Source of the DNA: Actinoplanes sp. KI2
Lineage (GTDB): Bacteria > Actinomycetota > Actinomycetes > Mycobacteriales > Micromonosporaceae
Direction: 5' to 3'
NCBI RefSeq assembly: GCF_025630775.1
Contig: NZ_JAOSZE010000059.1
Coordinates: forward strand, 1-52,738
Length of the DNA: 52,738 bases
Position numbers and translations under genes: made by a program
Notes under the pieces: model-generated
Database searches by the model: none
What the model was told of the DNA's origin: nothing
The model's input: the letters and a program-made list of their open reading frames with translations, nothing else
Shown here: positions 23,619 through 31,936 of the stretch, one piece after another
Position numbering within the stretch: the first letter of the stretch is position 1
How the letters are laid out: each line of letters opens with the position of its first letter

Positions 23619-24539
23619 ATGCTCCGTTCCGTCTTCCTGGCCGCCGCGGATTCGTCCCGCCTGGGGCGGCTGATCTCCTCCGCGTCCCTCAGCAAGAACG
23701 TGGCCGGTGGCCTGGTCGCCGGCGATGACATCGACGCGGTGCTGGTCACGGCCCGCGAGCTGGCGGACGACGGTCTGTCGATCACGGTCGACCATCTGGC
23801 CGCCGAGACGGCGACCGCCGAGGACGCCCAGGCCACCCGGGAGGAGTACGTCGCACTGCTGGGCCGGCTGCGCTCGGCCGGGCTGACCCCGGCCGCCGAG
23901 GTGAGCGTCAAGCTGTCCGCGCTGGGCCAGCGGCTGGACGAGAAGACGGCGCTCGAGCACGCGCTCGCGGTGTGCGCGGCGGCGGCCGAGGCGGGCACGT
24001 CGGTGACCCTGGACGCCGAGGACCACACCACCACCGACTCGACCCTGGAGATCCTGGCCGAGCTGCGCAAGGAGTATCCGTCGACCGGGGCGGTGCTGCA
24101 GGCGTACCTGCGGCGTACCGAGGGGGACTGCCGGGAGCTGGCGACCGCCGGGTCACGGGTGCGGCTCTGCAAGGGGGCGTACGCCGAGCCGGAGTCGGTG
24201 GCGTTCACCAACCCGCTGGACATCGACAAGTCGTTCGTCCGCTGCCTGAACGTCCTGATGTCGGGCCAGGGTTATCCGATGGTGGCGACCCACGACCCGC
24301 GGCTGATCGCGATCGCCGAGGACCGGGCGCGCTGGTTCGACCGCTCCGCGGAGGAGTACGAGTTCCAGATGCTGTACGCCATGCGCACCGAGGAGCAGGC
24401 CCGGCTCGCGGCCGGCGGCAACATCGTGCGGGTCTACCTGCCGTACGGCACGCAGTGGTACGGCTACCTGCTGCGTCGCCTTGCCGAACGACCGTCGCTG
24501 GCGGTGCGGTTCGCCCGCGGAATCCCCAAAAAGGGCTAA
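23619..24539 (+). CDS. Proline dehydrogenase
   Basis: 306 residues, the monofunctional FAD-dependent PRODH barrel that oxidises proline to pyrroline-5-carboxylate. Signatures are EVSVKLSALG, TLDAEDHTTTD (Asp of the FAD/substrate site), LQAYLRRT, RLCKGAYAEP, VATHDPRLI, YEFQMLYAMR and VRVYLPYGTQWYGYLLRRLAERP, the last with the paired arginines that hold the proline carboxylate. The partner dehydrogenase gene is not next to it. The 24540-24710 gap after it holds no gene. Confidence 0.95.
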   Translation: MLRSVFLAAADSSRLGRLISSASLSKNVAGGLVAGDDIDAVLVTARELADDGLSITVDHLAAETATAEDAQATREEYVALLGRLRSAGLTPAAEVSVKLSALGQRLDEKTALEHALAVCAAAAEAGTSVTLDAEDHTTTDSTLEILAELRKEYPSTGAVLQAYLRRTEGDCRELATAGSRVRLCKGAYAEPESVAFTNPLDIDKSFVRCLNVLMSGQGYPMVATHDPRLIAIAEDRARWFDRSAEEYEFQMLYAMRTEEQARLAAGGNIVRVYLPYGTQWYGYLLRRLAERPSLAVRFARGIPKKG

Positions 24540-24710
24540 AACTCCGCGTATCCGGCGTGTCGGCCTTGACTTTTTGTGGCCATTTCACGGAACGCATCGC
24601 GTTGGTCACATTCGTATCGATACCGTTCTGATGACACGCACGTAAGCCGCCGCGTCGCGAAGCCTGTCCGGCCGCGGCGGAGCGTGCCCGCGAAAGGATC
24701 GGTGCGAGGG

Positions 24711-24923
24711 ATGACGGGTCCAGCCCAGACCGAGGAGCGCCTCTCGGAGGTACGGTTCCTGACCGTGGCCGAGGTGGCCGCCCTGATGCGGGTTTCCAAG
24801 ATGACCGTCTACCGGCTGGTGCACGGCGGCGACCTGACCGCCGTCCGAGTCGGTCGGTCGTTCCGCGTGCCCGAGCACGCGGTGCACGAATATCTGCGGG
24901 GCGCTTTCTCCCAGACCGCCTGA
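24711..24923 (+). CDS. Small excisionase-type helix-turn-helix protein (BdtA-like)
   Basis: 70 residues, one MerR/excisionase-type HTH: FLTVAEVAALMRVSKMTVYRLVHGGDLTAVRVGRSFRVPEHAVHEYL. Almost the same sequence is found in M. tuberculosis Rv0500A and, from memory, in the Streptomyces BldD target BdtA, in the same place before bS22. It is a probable transcription factor with unknown targets. ATG 24711 is taken; a GTG at 24702 with AAAGGA upstream is also possible. Confidence 0.92.
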   Translation: MTGPAQTEERLSEVRFLTVAEVAALMRVSKMTVYRLVHGGDLTAVRVGRSFRVPEHAVHEYLRGAFSQTA

Positions 24924-25137
24924 CCGACGGGCTGGGCCATTACCGGCGCCCGGTTCTACGGACAGGGCCGCTTTGGCTCCGTCGCGGCTGGGCCGGTACG
25001 CTGGTGCGGTTGGTTCCCGGTCCGCCACCCGCCGCTGCTTCGCGCGGCGACCAGACCGGGACGCCGTCCAGATCGGATGCGGTGAGTGCCCTGCGGCATC
25101 GCCGGTCCGAGCCACATGGTTCGAGAGGCAAATTCGT

Positions 25138-25239
25138 ATGGGCTCCGTGGTCAAGAAGCGCCGCAAGCGTATGGCGAAGAAGAAGCACCGTAAGCTGCTG
25201 CGCAAGACCCGCGTCCAGCGTCGCCGTCTGGGCAAGTGA
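25138..25239 (+). CDS. Small ribosomal subunit protein bS22 (AURKAIP1/COX24 type)
   Basis: 33 residues, 19 of them Lys or Arg: MGSVVKKRRKRMAKKKHRK, then LLRKTRVQRRRLGK. It matches the tiny protein of the AURKAIP1/COX24 family that mycobacterial ribosome structures show bound to 16S rRNA near the decoding region (bS22). GAGAGG lies 9 nt before the ATG. It sits between the HTH gene and the epimerase, as in other actinobacteria. It is easily missed because of its length. The 24924-25137 gap upstream holds no other gene. Confidence 0.93.
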   Translation: MGSVVKKRRKRMAKKKHRKLLRKTRVQRRRLGK

Positions 25240-25307
25240 CGGCCGGCCAGGGTGAGATCCCCTGGCCCCCGCGCTTGCCGCATTCCGCCGCGTCGGAAGG
25301 TGCCTCT

Positions 25308-26426
25308 GTGGTGACCTCACCGCCCCGCGTCGTCGTGGTGACCGGCGTCAGCCGGCCGCTTGGCGCCCGGGTGGCCGGCCGTCTCGCAGCCGACCCGCGC
25401 ATCGAACGCGTCGTCGGCCTGGATCCGCACGAACCCCCGGCGGCCCTCCGGGCCGACCTGGCCGAGGTCGAGCTGATCCGGGCCGATCCGCGTGCGGCCG
25501 CCGGTGCCTTCATCGACCTCGGCGCCGAGGCGGTCGTGCACATGGCGGTCAGCAGCGCGCCCGACGCGCAGCACGGCGGCCGTCAGGCGATGAAAGAGCA
25601 GAACGTCATCGGCACGATGCAACTGCTCGCCGCCGCGCAGGCCGCACCCGGCCTGCGCAAGCTCGTCGTGCGCTCGTCGACGGCCGCGTACGGCGCCTCG
25701 TTCCGTGACCCGGCCGTCTTCACCGAGGACACCGAGCCCCGGGCGGTGCCGCGTGGGTCGTTCGCCCGCGACATCCTCGACATCGAGGGGTACGTTCGCG
25801 GCTTCCGCCGGCGTCGCCCCGAGGTGCCCGCGACCGTGCTCCGGTTCGCGCCGTTCATCGGCTCCACGGCGCACACCACGCTGACCCGGATGTTCGCCCA
25901 GCCGTTCGTGCCGACGGTCTTCGGCCGCGACGCCCGGCTGCAGTTCGTGCACGTCGACGACGCTCTCGAGATCCTGCACCGGTCGGTGATCGAGGACCAT
26001 CCGGGCACCTTCAACGTGGCCGGCGCCGGGGTGCTCGCGCTGTCCCAGGCCGTGCGCCGGGCCGGCCGGATCGCCGTGCCGCTGCCCGAGGGCACCCTGT
26101 CCAGCGTGCTCGCGCTCGCCCGCAACGTCGGGATCGGCGAGATCGGCCTGGACCAGATCGACCTGTTCGTGCACGGCCGGGTGGTCGACACCACCAAGCT
26201 GGCGCGCGAATTCGGCTTCACCCCGCGGGACACCGCGACCGCGTTCGACGACTTCATCGCGGCGCACGCGAACGGCTCGTCGCTCACCGCCGATCGGCTC
26301 GCGGCGGCCGAGCGGGCCATCCTCGACGGTATCCGCCGCACCCGGGCCGCGGTGAGCGAACGGGCCGCACTGCGGGAACAGGCCGCTATCAGCGAAAAGG
26401 CATCCGCTGGGGACGATGCGCCGTGA
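25308..26426 (+). CDS. NAD-dependent epimerase/dehydratase (GalE2-like)
   Basis: 372 residues, extended SDR. The cofactor loop is VVVVTGVSRPLGARVAG; the conserved Tyr is in SSTAAYGASFRDP, although the usual Tyr-x3-Lys pair is not clear, so catalysis may differ from true GalE. An Ala/Glu-rich helical tail follows residue 330. GTG 25308 has GGAAGG 7 nt upstream; the frame extends back to the bS22 stop. Its end overlaps the acyltransferase start (GTGA), an operon conserved with M. tuberculosis Rv0501-Rv0502. Confidence 0.85.
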   Translation: MVTSPPRVVVVTGVSRPLGARVAGRLAADPRIERVVGLDPHEPPAALRADLAEVELIRADPRAAAGAFIDLGAEAVVHMAVSSAPDAQHGGRQAMKEQNVIGTMQLLAAAQAAPGLRKLVVRSSTAAYGASFRDPAVFTEDTEPRAVPRGSFARDILDIEGYVRGFRRRRPEVPATVLRFAPFIGSTAHTTLTRMFAQPFVPTVFGRDARLQFVHVDDALEILHRSVIEDHPGTFNVAGAGVLALSQAVRRAGRIAVPLPEGTLSSVLALARNVGIGEIGLDQIDLFVHGRVVDTTKLAREFGFTPRDTATAFDDFIAAHANGSSLTADRLAAAERAILDGIRRTRAAVSERAALREQAAISEKASAGDDAP

Positions 26427-27436
26427 GCCAGCACGAGTACCGTGACATGCTGCCCGGCCACGCCGATTTCAAGCTGCCCAAACCGGCCGCTCCGGTCAAG
26501 GTGAACGGCCGGCGGCCGATCCCGGAGGTGCCGCAGATGAACGGTCATCCCGAGGAGCCCGCGCCGGCGGAGACGGCCGAGGCCAGGGACGCGGTCGACA
26601 TCTGGGACCAGCGGGTCGCGAACGGACTGGCCTTTCTGCGCCGGCGACTGGCCGGTGCGTACGAGGTCGATGATTTCGGTTTTGATCCGGAGCTCACCGA
26701 CGCGGTCTTCCATCCGCTGCTGCGCCTGCTCTACCACGACTGGTTCCGCACCGAGGTGTTCGGCATCGAGCATGTGCCGGCCGACAGCGGTGGCCTGGTG
26801 GTGGGCAATCACTCTGGGACGGTCGCGCTCGACGCGCTGATGCTGTCGGTGGCGATCCATGACCGTACGCCGGCGGCCCGGCACCTCCGCCTGCTCGGCG
26901 CCGACCTGGTGTTCCGGGTGCCGTTCCTGAGCGAGCTGGCCCGCAAGTCGGGCGCCACGGTGGCCTGCAACCCGGACGCCGAGCGGCTGATGAGCGGCGG
27001 TCAGCTGGTCGGCGTGTTCCCCGAGGGCTTCAAGGGCATCGGCAAGCGCTTCGCCGACCGGTACAAGCTGCAGCGCTTCGGCCGCGGCGGGTTCGTCTCG
27101 GCAGCGCTGCGCACCGGCACCCCGATCGTCCCGGTGGCGATCGTCGGCGCCGAGGAGATCTATCCGGTGATCGCCGACGTGAAGCCGCTGGCCCGCCTGC
27201 TCGGGCTGCCGTACTTCCCGGTCACCCCGACGTTCCCCTGGCTCGGGCCGCTCGGGCTGGTGCCGCTGCCGAGCAAGTGGCTGATCCAGTTCTGCCCGCC
27301 GATCCCGACCGCGCACCTCACCGAGCACGCGGACGATCCGATGGTGGTATTCAACCTCGCCGATCAGGTACGCGAGACGATCCAGGCGACGTTGCTGGAG
27401 TTGCTGGAGAAGCGGCCCGACCCGTTCGGCATCTGA
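26423..27436 (+). CDS. Lysophospholipid acyltransferase family protein (PlsC-like)
   Basis: 337 residues. Motif I VVGNHSGTVALDALM (His and Asp, with two more residues between them than in the usual H-x4-D), motif III VGVFPEGFKGIGK, and motif IV TPIVPVAIVGAEEIYP identify the glycerophospholipid acyltransferase fold. A Pro-rich N-terminal stretch of about 60 residues precedes the domain. It probably acylates a membrane lipid precursor on the cytoplasmic face. It is coupled to the epimerase by a 4-nt overlap. Confidence 0.88.
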   Translation: MSQHEYRDMLPGHADFKLPKPAAPVKVNGRRPIPEVPQMNGHPEEPAPAETAEARDAVDIWDQRVANGLAFLRRRLAGAYEVDDFGFDPELTDAVFHPLLRLLYHDWFRTEVFGIEHVPADSGGLVVGNHSGTVALDALMLSVAIHDRTPAARHLRLLGADLVFRVPFLSELARKSGATVACNPDAERLMSGGQLVGVFPEGFKGIGKRFADRYKLQRFGRGGFVSAALRTGTPIVPVAIVGAEEIYPVIADVKPLARLLGLPYFPVTPTFPWLGPLGLVPLPSKWLIQFCPPIPTAHLTEHADDPMVVFNLADQVRETIQATLLELLEKRPDPFGI

Positions 27437-27460
27437 CGCAAGTCGCCTATAGTGACAGCT

Positions 27461-27496
27461 GAGGGGCGGTCCGGTAATTCCCGGCAACCGCCCCTC
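27461..27496. terminator. Bidirectional hairpin between acyltransferase and rsbN
   Basis: A 10-bp stem (27461-27470 with 27487-27496) is extended inside by CCGG/CCGG (27471-27474 with 27481-27484) around TAATTC. It lies between convergent genes. Confidence 0.8.
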
Positions 27497-27522
27497 GCCA
27501 TGTCCGGCCTGTTCCCGGATCG

Positions 27523-28653
27523 CTATTGGTCGTCGAAGTCCCAGAACGGCACGCCGGCCGAGTCATCTGTGTCGTCGGTGCTGGTGACGGTCGGTGTCGC
27601 CGAGGCGGTCGGCGTCGCCCCGTGCGGCAGGGCCGGCGCGGACGACGCCGGCGCGTCCGGGTGGGCGGCGGCGGTCGCGTCCGGAGTGACGGCCGGGTTC
27701 GGCCGGGCCGGCTTGACCTTGGCCTCCCGCGAGTCGCGGGGGCTCGACTTGCCGCTGCGCTCACCGGACCTGCCGGTGGCCGCGCCCGATGCGTTGGTGG
27801 TGCAGTCGCGCAGCTTCGGACCGAGCTCGTCGGCGCCGGCCGAGATCACCGTCGAGCAGTTCAGCCCGGCCCGCAGGTCGTCGGCGCGCCGGCCGGCGGC
27901 GTCGAGCAGCGCCAGCGACGACGCCGCCCGCTCCTGGCTGGCCGGGCTCAGCCGGTCCATCACCGGGATCAGCGCCTGCCGCTGCCGATTGACGAACTTG
28001 TCGATCGTGGCCAGCGGCTTGACGTCCTGGCGGGCCACCGCCGAGGTGTCCAGCAGCTTGACGCCCTGGCGGGTGTCGAGGTCCATGTCGTCGAGCACCC
28101 GGCCGAAACCGGCCGCGTCGCCGGCCATCGAGGCCGCCTCGGTGAGCCGGGTCCGGGCGAAGTCCAGCGACAGCTGGCCGCGACTGAGGTCCGAGCCGGC
28201 CATGGCCAGCTGAGCGCGTTCGGTGGAGCGCTTGACCCCGTACAGGGCGTCGCCGGGCGACGCGTTCTCGCTCGCCGCGGAGATGCCGGAGACCGCCAGC
28301 GCGCCGGCGGCGACACCCATCACGATCGCCCCGCGCGCCCGGATCCGCCGGCCACCCCGGCCCAGGACCCCGTCGCGGGACTTGGGCGCCGCGGCGGGCG
28401 CCGACTCCTCCGGGCCGGAACCTTCGAGGCCGCCCCGCTCGGCGGTGGCGACCAGCATCGCCCGCAGCCCGACGCGGAACTCGGAGTCGACCGGGACTTC
28501 GGGCCGGGTGCCGCGGAGGCCGTGCCCGATGGCGACCAGTTCGGCGAGGCGTTCGTCGGCGGGGTCGTGGCCGAATCGCCGGCCGCCGGTGTTCTCGTCG
28601 AGAAGCTCCGCGAAGCGCTCGGCACTCCGCCGGTCCAGGAAGTCGAAGTTCAC
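27523..28653 (-). CDS. rsbN: DUF5667 membrane protein, RsbN-type anti-sigma factor
   Basis: 376 residues. The N-terminal cytosolic part (1-100) begins VNFDFLDRRSAERFAELLDE; one membrane helix (about 106-126) leads into an extracytoplasmic DUF5667 domain (ENASPGDALYGVKRSTERAQLA ... QLSLDFARTRLTEAASM), then a Pro/Ala/Thr-rich tail ending in acidic residues. In Streptomyces the gene after bldN encodes RsbN, a membrane anti-sigma factor of this type. GTG 28653 has GGGAGG upstream. It lies 196 bp after the sigma gene on the same strand. Confidence 0.85.
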   Translation of the reverse strand: MNFDFLDRRSAERFAELLDENTGGRRFGHDPADERLAELVAIGHGLRGTRPEVPVDSEFRVGLRAMLVATAERGGLEGSGPEESAPAAAPKSRDGVLGRGGRRIRARGAIVMGVAAGALAVSGISAASENASPGDALYGVKRSTERAQLAMAGSDLSRGQLSLDFARTRLTEAASMAGDAAGFGRVLDDMDLDTRQGVKLLDTSAVARQDVKPLATIDKFVNRQRQALIPVMDRLSPASQERAASSLALLDAAGRRADDLRAGLNCSTVISAGADELGPKLRDCTTNASGAATGRSGERSGKSSPRDSREAKVKPARPNPAVTPDATAAAHPDAPASSAPALPHGATPTASATPTVTSTDDTDDSAGVPFWDFDDQ

Positions 28654-28768
28654 CGTGGGCACCTCCCCTCGCTCGTGACTGTCGCGTCGGCGGCGTTGCC
28701 GACGGTCGCGATGATGCCGGTGGCCGCCGAGGCCGCCCGGGGTCGCACCGGGACAAACGCGTGAGGCT

Positions 28769-28788
28769 CGTCCCCGGTTACGGGGACG
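28769..28788 (-). terminator. Hairpin between bldN-like and rsbN-like genes
   Basis: A perfect 8-bp stem (28769-28776 with 28781-28788) has a GTTA loop and no T-tract. It lies 60 nt after the sigma factor stop. It may lower read-through into rsbN or protect an RNA end. Confidence 0.4.
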
Positions 28789-28849
28789 GACGACCCGCAT
28801 TGGCTTGGAAAGATCGACAGGCTCTGCTGTGCTAGGTCCACGTCGCGGG

Positions 28850-29815
28850 TCACCACTGGAACCCTTCGGGCAGCAGCCGGGCGAGCGCCCGGACGGCCCG
28901 GTACTGGAGGGCCTTGATCGCGCCCTCGTTCTTGCCCATCGTCAGGGCCGTCTCGGCGACCGAGAAGCCCTGCAGGAAGCGGAGCACGATGCATTCCTGC
29001 TGCTCCGGGTTGAGCTGCTTGACCGCGGTGAGCAGGGCGACGTTGGTGATGTGGTCGACCACGGCGGACTCCGGGCTGCCCTCCGGCCCGCGGTCCTCGC
29101 GGTCGGCGTCCAGCACGTCGCCGGTGGTGACCTCCAGGCGGTACCGGCCCGACTTGAAGTGGTCGGCGACCAGGTTGCGGGCGATGGTGACCAGCCAGGC
29201 GCCCAGGTCGCGGCCCTGCCAGGTGAAGCTGCCGATCCGCTTGAGCGCGCGCAGGAAGGTGTCCGAGGTCAGGTCCTCGGCCAGCTGCCGGTTGCCGACC
29301 CGGAAGTAGACGAACCGGAAGACGGTGTCCATGTACCGGTCGTAGATCAGGCCGAACGCCTCCGCCTCGCCGGCCTGGGCGCGCTCGACCAGCGCCCACA
29401 CCTCGGCCGCGGCGTCGCCGGGGTCGGGGCGGGCCGGATACTTGGGCGGCTCGTTCTCGGTCGGCGGCCCGGAGGTGCTCTGCGCCGGGACGACCACGGT
29501 GACGTCGGTGGCCGGGCTCGGGCTCTCCGGCAGGTTGCTGCGCTGCCCGGCGGTGGGTTGGGCGGGCATCGCCGGCCGGTCGGGCGCCGTCACCCGGCCG
29601 CCGCCCGTCAGTCCGCCGCTGGGCAGCGGCTTGGCGTTGCCGGTCGGGGGCATCCGGACCCCGGGCGACTCGTTGACGTGCCGGCGGTTGCTGGTGCGTT
29701 TGGCGCCCTCGTCCCGGATCGTGTTGACGATCATCGAGTCGACGGACTGTCGCAGGGCGCCGAGCCCCGCGTTGACGGCCAGGCGGTACGGATCCCCGGC
29801 GTAAACATGACTCAC
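28850..29815 (-). CDS. bldN: ECF sigma factor, BldN-like
   Basis: 321 residues. Sigma2 (about 155-225: IYDRYMDTVFRFVYFRVGN, then LAEDLTSDTFLRALKRIGSF, ending IARNLVADHFKSGR) and sigma4 (about 262-318: LNPEQQECIVLRFLQG, FSVAETALTMGKNEGAIKAL) closely resemble Streptomyces BldN, which controls aerial development genes. The N-terminal extension of about 150 residues is longer than in other ECF factors; in Streptomyces BldN is made as a proprotein with an N-terminal extension. The GTG at 29815 has GGGGAGG 4 nt upstream. RsbN-like anti-sigma follows. In this lineage it may govern sporangium or spore formation. Confidence 0.9.
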   Translation of the reverse strand: MSHVYAGDPYRLAVNAGLGALRQSVDSMIVNTIRDEGAKRTSNRRHVNESPGVRMPPTGNAKPLPSGGLTGGGRVTAPDRPAMPAQPTAGQRSNLPESPSPATDVTVVVPAQSTSGPPTENEPPKYPARPDPGDAAAEVWALVERAQAGEAEAFGLIYDRYMDTVFRFVYFRVGNRQLAEDLTSDTFLRALKRIGSFTWQGRDLGAWLVTIARNLVADHFKSGRYRLEVTTGDVLDADREDRGPEGSPESAVVDHITNVALLTAVKQLNPEQQECIVLRFLQGFSVAETALTMGKNEGAIKALQYRAVRALARLLPEGFQW

Positions 29816-30193
29816 TGCGCCTCCCCAACCCGGCGGTTCTGGTCCGACCGCACATCCGCCCCGCCAGGCGTGGATGTACAGCGATTCCGTGCTTTTTGTG
29901 GCACAGCGGCCTCCTCGGGATGAGGGGTGATCACTCATAGCAAAAGGGGTGGGCCGGCCCACAAAAAGTCGGTCCGACCTCACCCAGGGCTGTGGAGTCC
30001 GTTACACAGACGCGAAGTATCACGGACACCGAACACACGGAGTCGCACACCGTGTGCGCTGCGCGAAAATAGTACGAAGTGGCGCAGACAAGACACAAGG
30101 AACGCTTGACACGATGGAGTACACGGCTCTTTCTCCGACGGACAGACTGTCCGGCATCCCCCTGGCGGCGGGTTTGTGCCAGACTCGTGCCTC
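29816..30193. promoter_or_regulatory. Divergent regulatory region between bldN and the acyl-CoA ligase
   Basis: 378 bp without a gene. An imperfect palindrome ATGAGGGGTGATCACTCAT lies at 29920-29938, about 105 bp before bldN, with a perfect GTGATCAC core. On the minus strand TATTTT (30066-30071) could be a bldN -10 with a leader of some 240 nt. On the plus strand TTGACA (30106-30111) looks like a -35 without a clear -10. The stretch is more AT-rich than its surroundings. All sites are candidates only. Confidence 0.4.
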
Positions 30194-31681
30194 GTGGACG
30201 AGATCGCTGCCGCCGCCAAGTCGCGACCCGACCACCCCGCGCTGATCACCCCGGCGAGCACGCTGACCTGGGCCGAGCTCGACGCCCGGGTGGAGGCCGC
30301 GGCCGGTCGGCTGGTGATGCTGGCCCGGCCGCGCGAGCGGGTCGCGATCGTGCTCGGCAACTCGATCGACTTCGTCGTCACCTACTACGGGGTGCTGCGT
30401 GCCGGCCGGGTCGCGGTGCCGCTGAACCCCGGGTACACGGCCGACGAGCTGGACTACGTGATCACCGATTGCCAGGCCGCGGTGGTGGTCGCCGAGGCCG
30501 AGGCCCGCACGAAACTGCGGTCGGCCACCCCGCCGTGCGTACCGCCGGATCTTGCCGGAGCGACCGGTGAGCTGCCGGAAGTCTCGGCAGCCGATCTCGC
30601 CGTGCTGCTCTACACCTCCGGGACCAGCGGGCGCCCGAAGGGTGCGATGCTCACCCGCGCCGCGCTCGCGGCCAACCACGGTCAGCTGGACGCGATCGAG
30701 CCACCGGTGGTCGGCCCCGACGACGTGGTGCTGCTGGCGATGCCGTTCTTTCACGCGTACGGGTTGAACACCGGTCTGGGCACCGTCGCGCACCACGCGG
30801 CCACCGGGGTGCTGATCGACCGCTTCGACCCGGCCGCCTCGCTCTCCGTGATTGCCGAGCATGCCGTCACCGTGACGGTCGGTGTGCCGGGCATGTACAT
30901 GGAGTGGTCCCGGCAGCCGTCGGTCAAGAGAGCGCTCAGCAGCGTGCGCACCGCGGTGTGCGGCGCCGCCCCGATCGCTCCCGCCGAGGCCGCCCGCTTC
31001 TCGGCCTCGACCGGCAAAACCCTGATCATCGGGTACGGGTTGACCGAGACGGCCCCGGTCCTCACCACCACGGCGGTCAGCGATCGGGACAAGGCCGGCT
31101 CGATCGGCCGCCCGCTGCCGGGAGTCTCGCTGCGCCTGCGCAGCGCCGACGGCGAGGTCCTCTGGGAGGACGGCACCGGCTCGCCGGACGAGGACCTGGC
31201 CGAGCTCGACCTCGCCGTTCCGGACTCGGCCGGCACCGACCCCGGCGAGATCGTGGTGCGCGGCGCCAACCTCTTCTCCGGGTACTGGCCGGACGGCCGG
31301 GACGGGCCGGACGCCGACGGCTGGTGGGGCACCGGCGATGTGGCGTACGCGGACGGCGACGGCGACCTGCACCTGGTCGACCGGATCGGCGAGCTGATCC
31401 TGGTGAACGGCTTCAACGTCTACCCGGCCGAGATCGAGCGGGTGCTCGACGCGCATCCGGCGGTGGCCGAGTCGGCGGTGGTGGGTGTGCCCGACGCGGA
31501 CACCGGACAGCGGCCGCACGCGTACGTTGTGGCCGCGCTCGACCCCGCGCCCACCCCGGCCGAGCTGCAGGTCTACTGCGCCGGGCAGCTCGCCCGGTTC
31601 AAGCTGCCGAGCATCGAGCTGGTGCGTGACCTTCCGCACTCGGCCATCGGCAAGGTCCGGAAGAGGGAGATCGCGTCGTGA
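30194..31681 (+). CDS. AMP-forming acyl-CoA synthetase/ligase
   Basis: 495 residues, adenylate-forming superfamily. P-loop LLYTSGTSGRPKGAM, IIGYGLTETAPVL, the hinge and ribose-binding WWGTGDVAYADGDGDLHLVDR, GELILVNGFNVYPAEIE, and the catalytic Lys in GKVRKRE. It probably activates a fatty or aromatic acid to its CoA ester. GTG 30194 fits the family start and has CAGACT 8 nt ahead; GTG 30176 is an alternative. It is first in a short unit with the CxxC protein (4-nt overlap) and the HAD protein. Confidence 0.9.
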   Translation: MDEIAAAAKSRPDHPALITPASTLTWAELDARVEAAAGRLVMLARPRERVAIVLGNSIDFVVTYYGVLRAGRVAVPLNPGYTADELDYVITDCQAAVVVAEAEARTKLRSATPPCVPPDLAGATGELPEVSAADLAVLLYTSGTSGRPKGAMLTRAALAANHGQLDAIEPPVVGPDDVVLLAMPFFHAYGLNTGLGTVAHHAATGVLIDRFDPAASLSVIAEHAVTVTVGVPGMYMEWSRQPSVKRALSSVRTAVCGAAPIAPAEAARFSASTGKTLIIGYGLTETAPVLTTTAVSDRDKAGSIGRPLPGVSLRLRSADGEVLWEDGTGSPDEDLAELDLAVPDSAGTDPGEIVVRGANLFSGYWPDGRDGPDADGWWGTGDVAYADGDGDLHLVDRIGELILVNGFNVYPAEIERVLDAHPAVAESAVVGVPDADTGQRPHAYVVAALDPAPTPAELQVYCAGQLARFKLPSIELVRDLPHSAIGKVRKREIAS

Positions 31682-31926
31682 ACCGGGTGACCTTGATCAG
31701 CCGGGACGGCTGTCACCTGTGCGCCGACGCCGAGGCCGTGCTCGACCGCATTTTGCCTGGTCAGTGGAGTCGGGTCGACGTGGAGTCGGACATCGAGCTG
31801 GAGCGCGACTACGGCGACCGGGTGCCCGTGGTGCTCCTGGACGGCGCCGAGCACGGCTACTGGCGGATCGAGGAGGCCCGGCTGCTTCGGGATTTGGCGC
31901 GACAGCCGGGGGAGCCCCGCATATAG
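31678..31926 (+). CDS. Glutaredoxin/thioredoxin-fold protein (DUF836-like)
   Basis: 82 residues. Redox motif CHLC near the N-terminus (LISRDGCHLCADAEAVL) and the cis-proline region RVPVVLLDG show the thioredoxin fold. It is a likely small thiol oxidoreductase. The GTG overlaps the ligase stop by 4 nt. A similar gene lies just upstream of hemA in M. tuberculosis (Rv0508), so the position near rex-hem is conserved. Confidence 0.88.
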   Translation: MNRVTLISRDGCHLCADAEAVLDRILPGQWSRVDVESDIELERDYGDRVPVVLLDGAEHGYWRIEEARLLRDLARQPGEPRI

Positions 31927-31929
31927 GTT
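31924..31929 (+). promoter_or_regulatory. -10 element of a leaderless promoter (HAD gene)
   Basis: TAGGTT overlaps the stop of the CxxC gene and lies 7 nt before the GTG at 31937. CGACAG stands 18 nt upstream as a possible -35. Confidence 0.5.
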
Positions 31930-31936
31930 GATCGTC

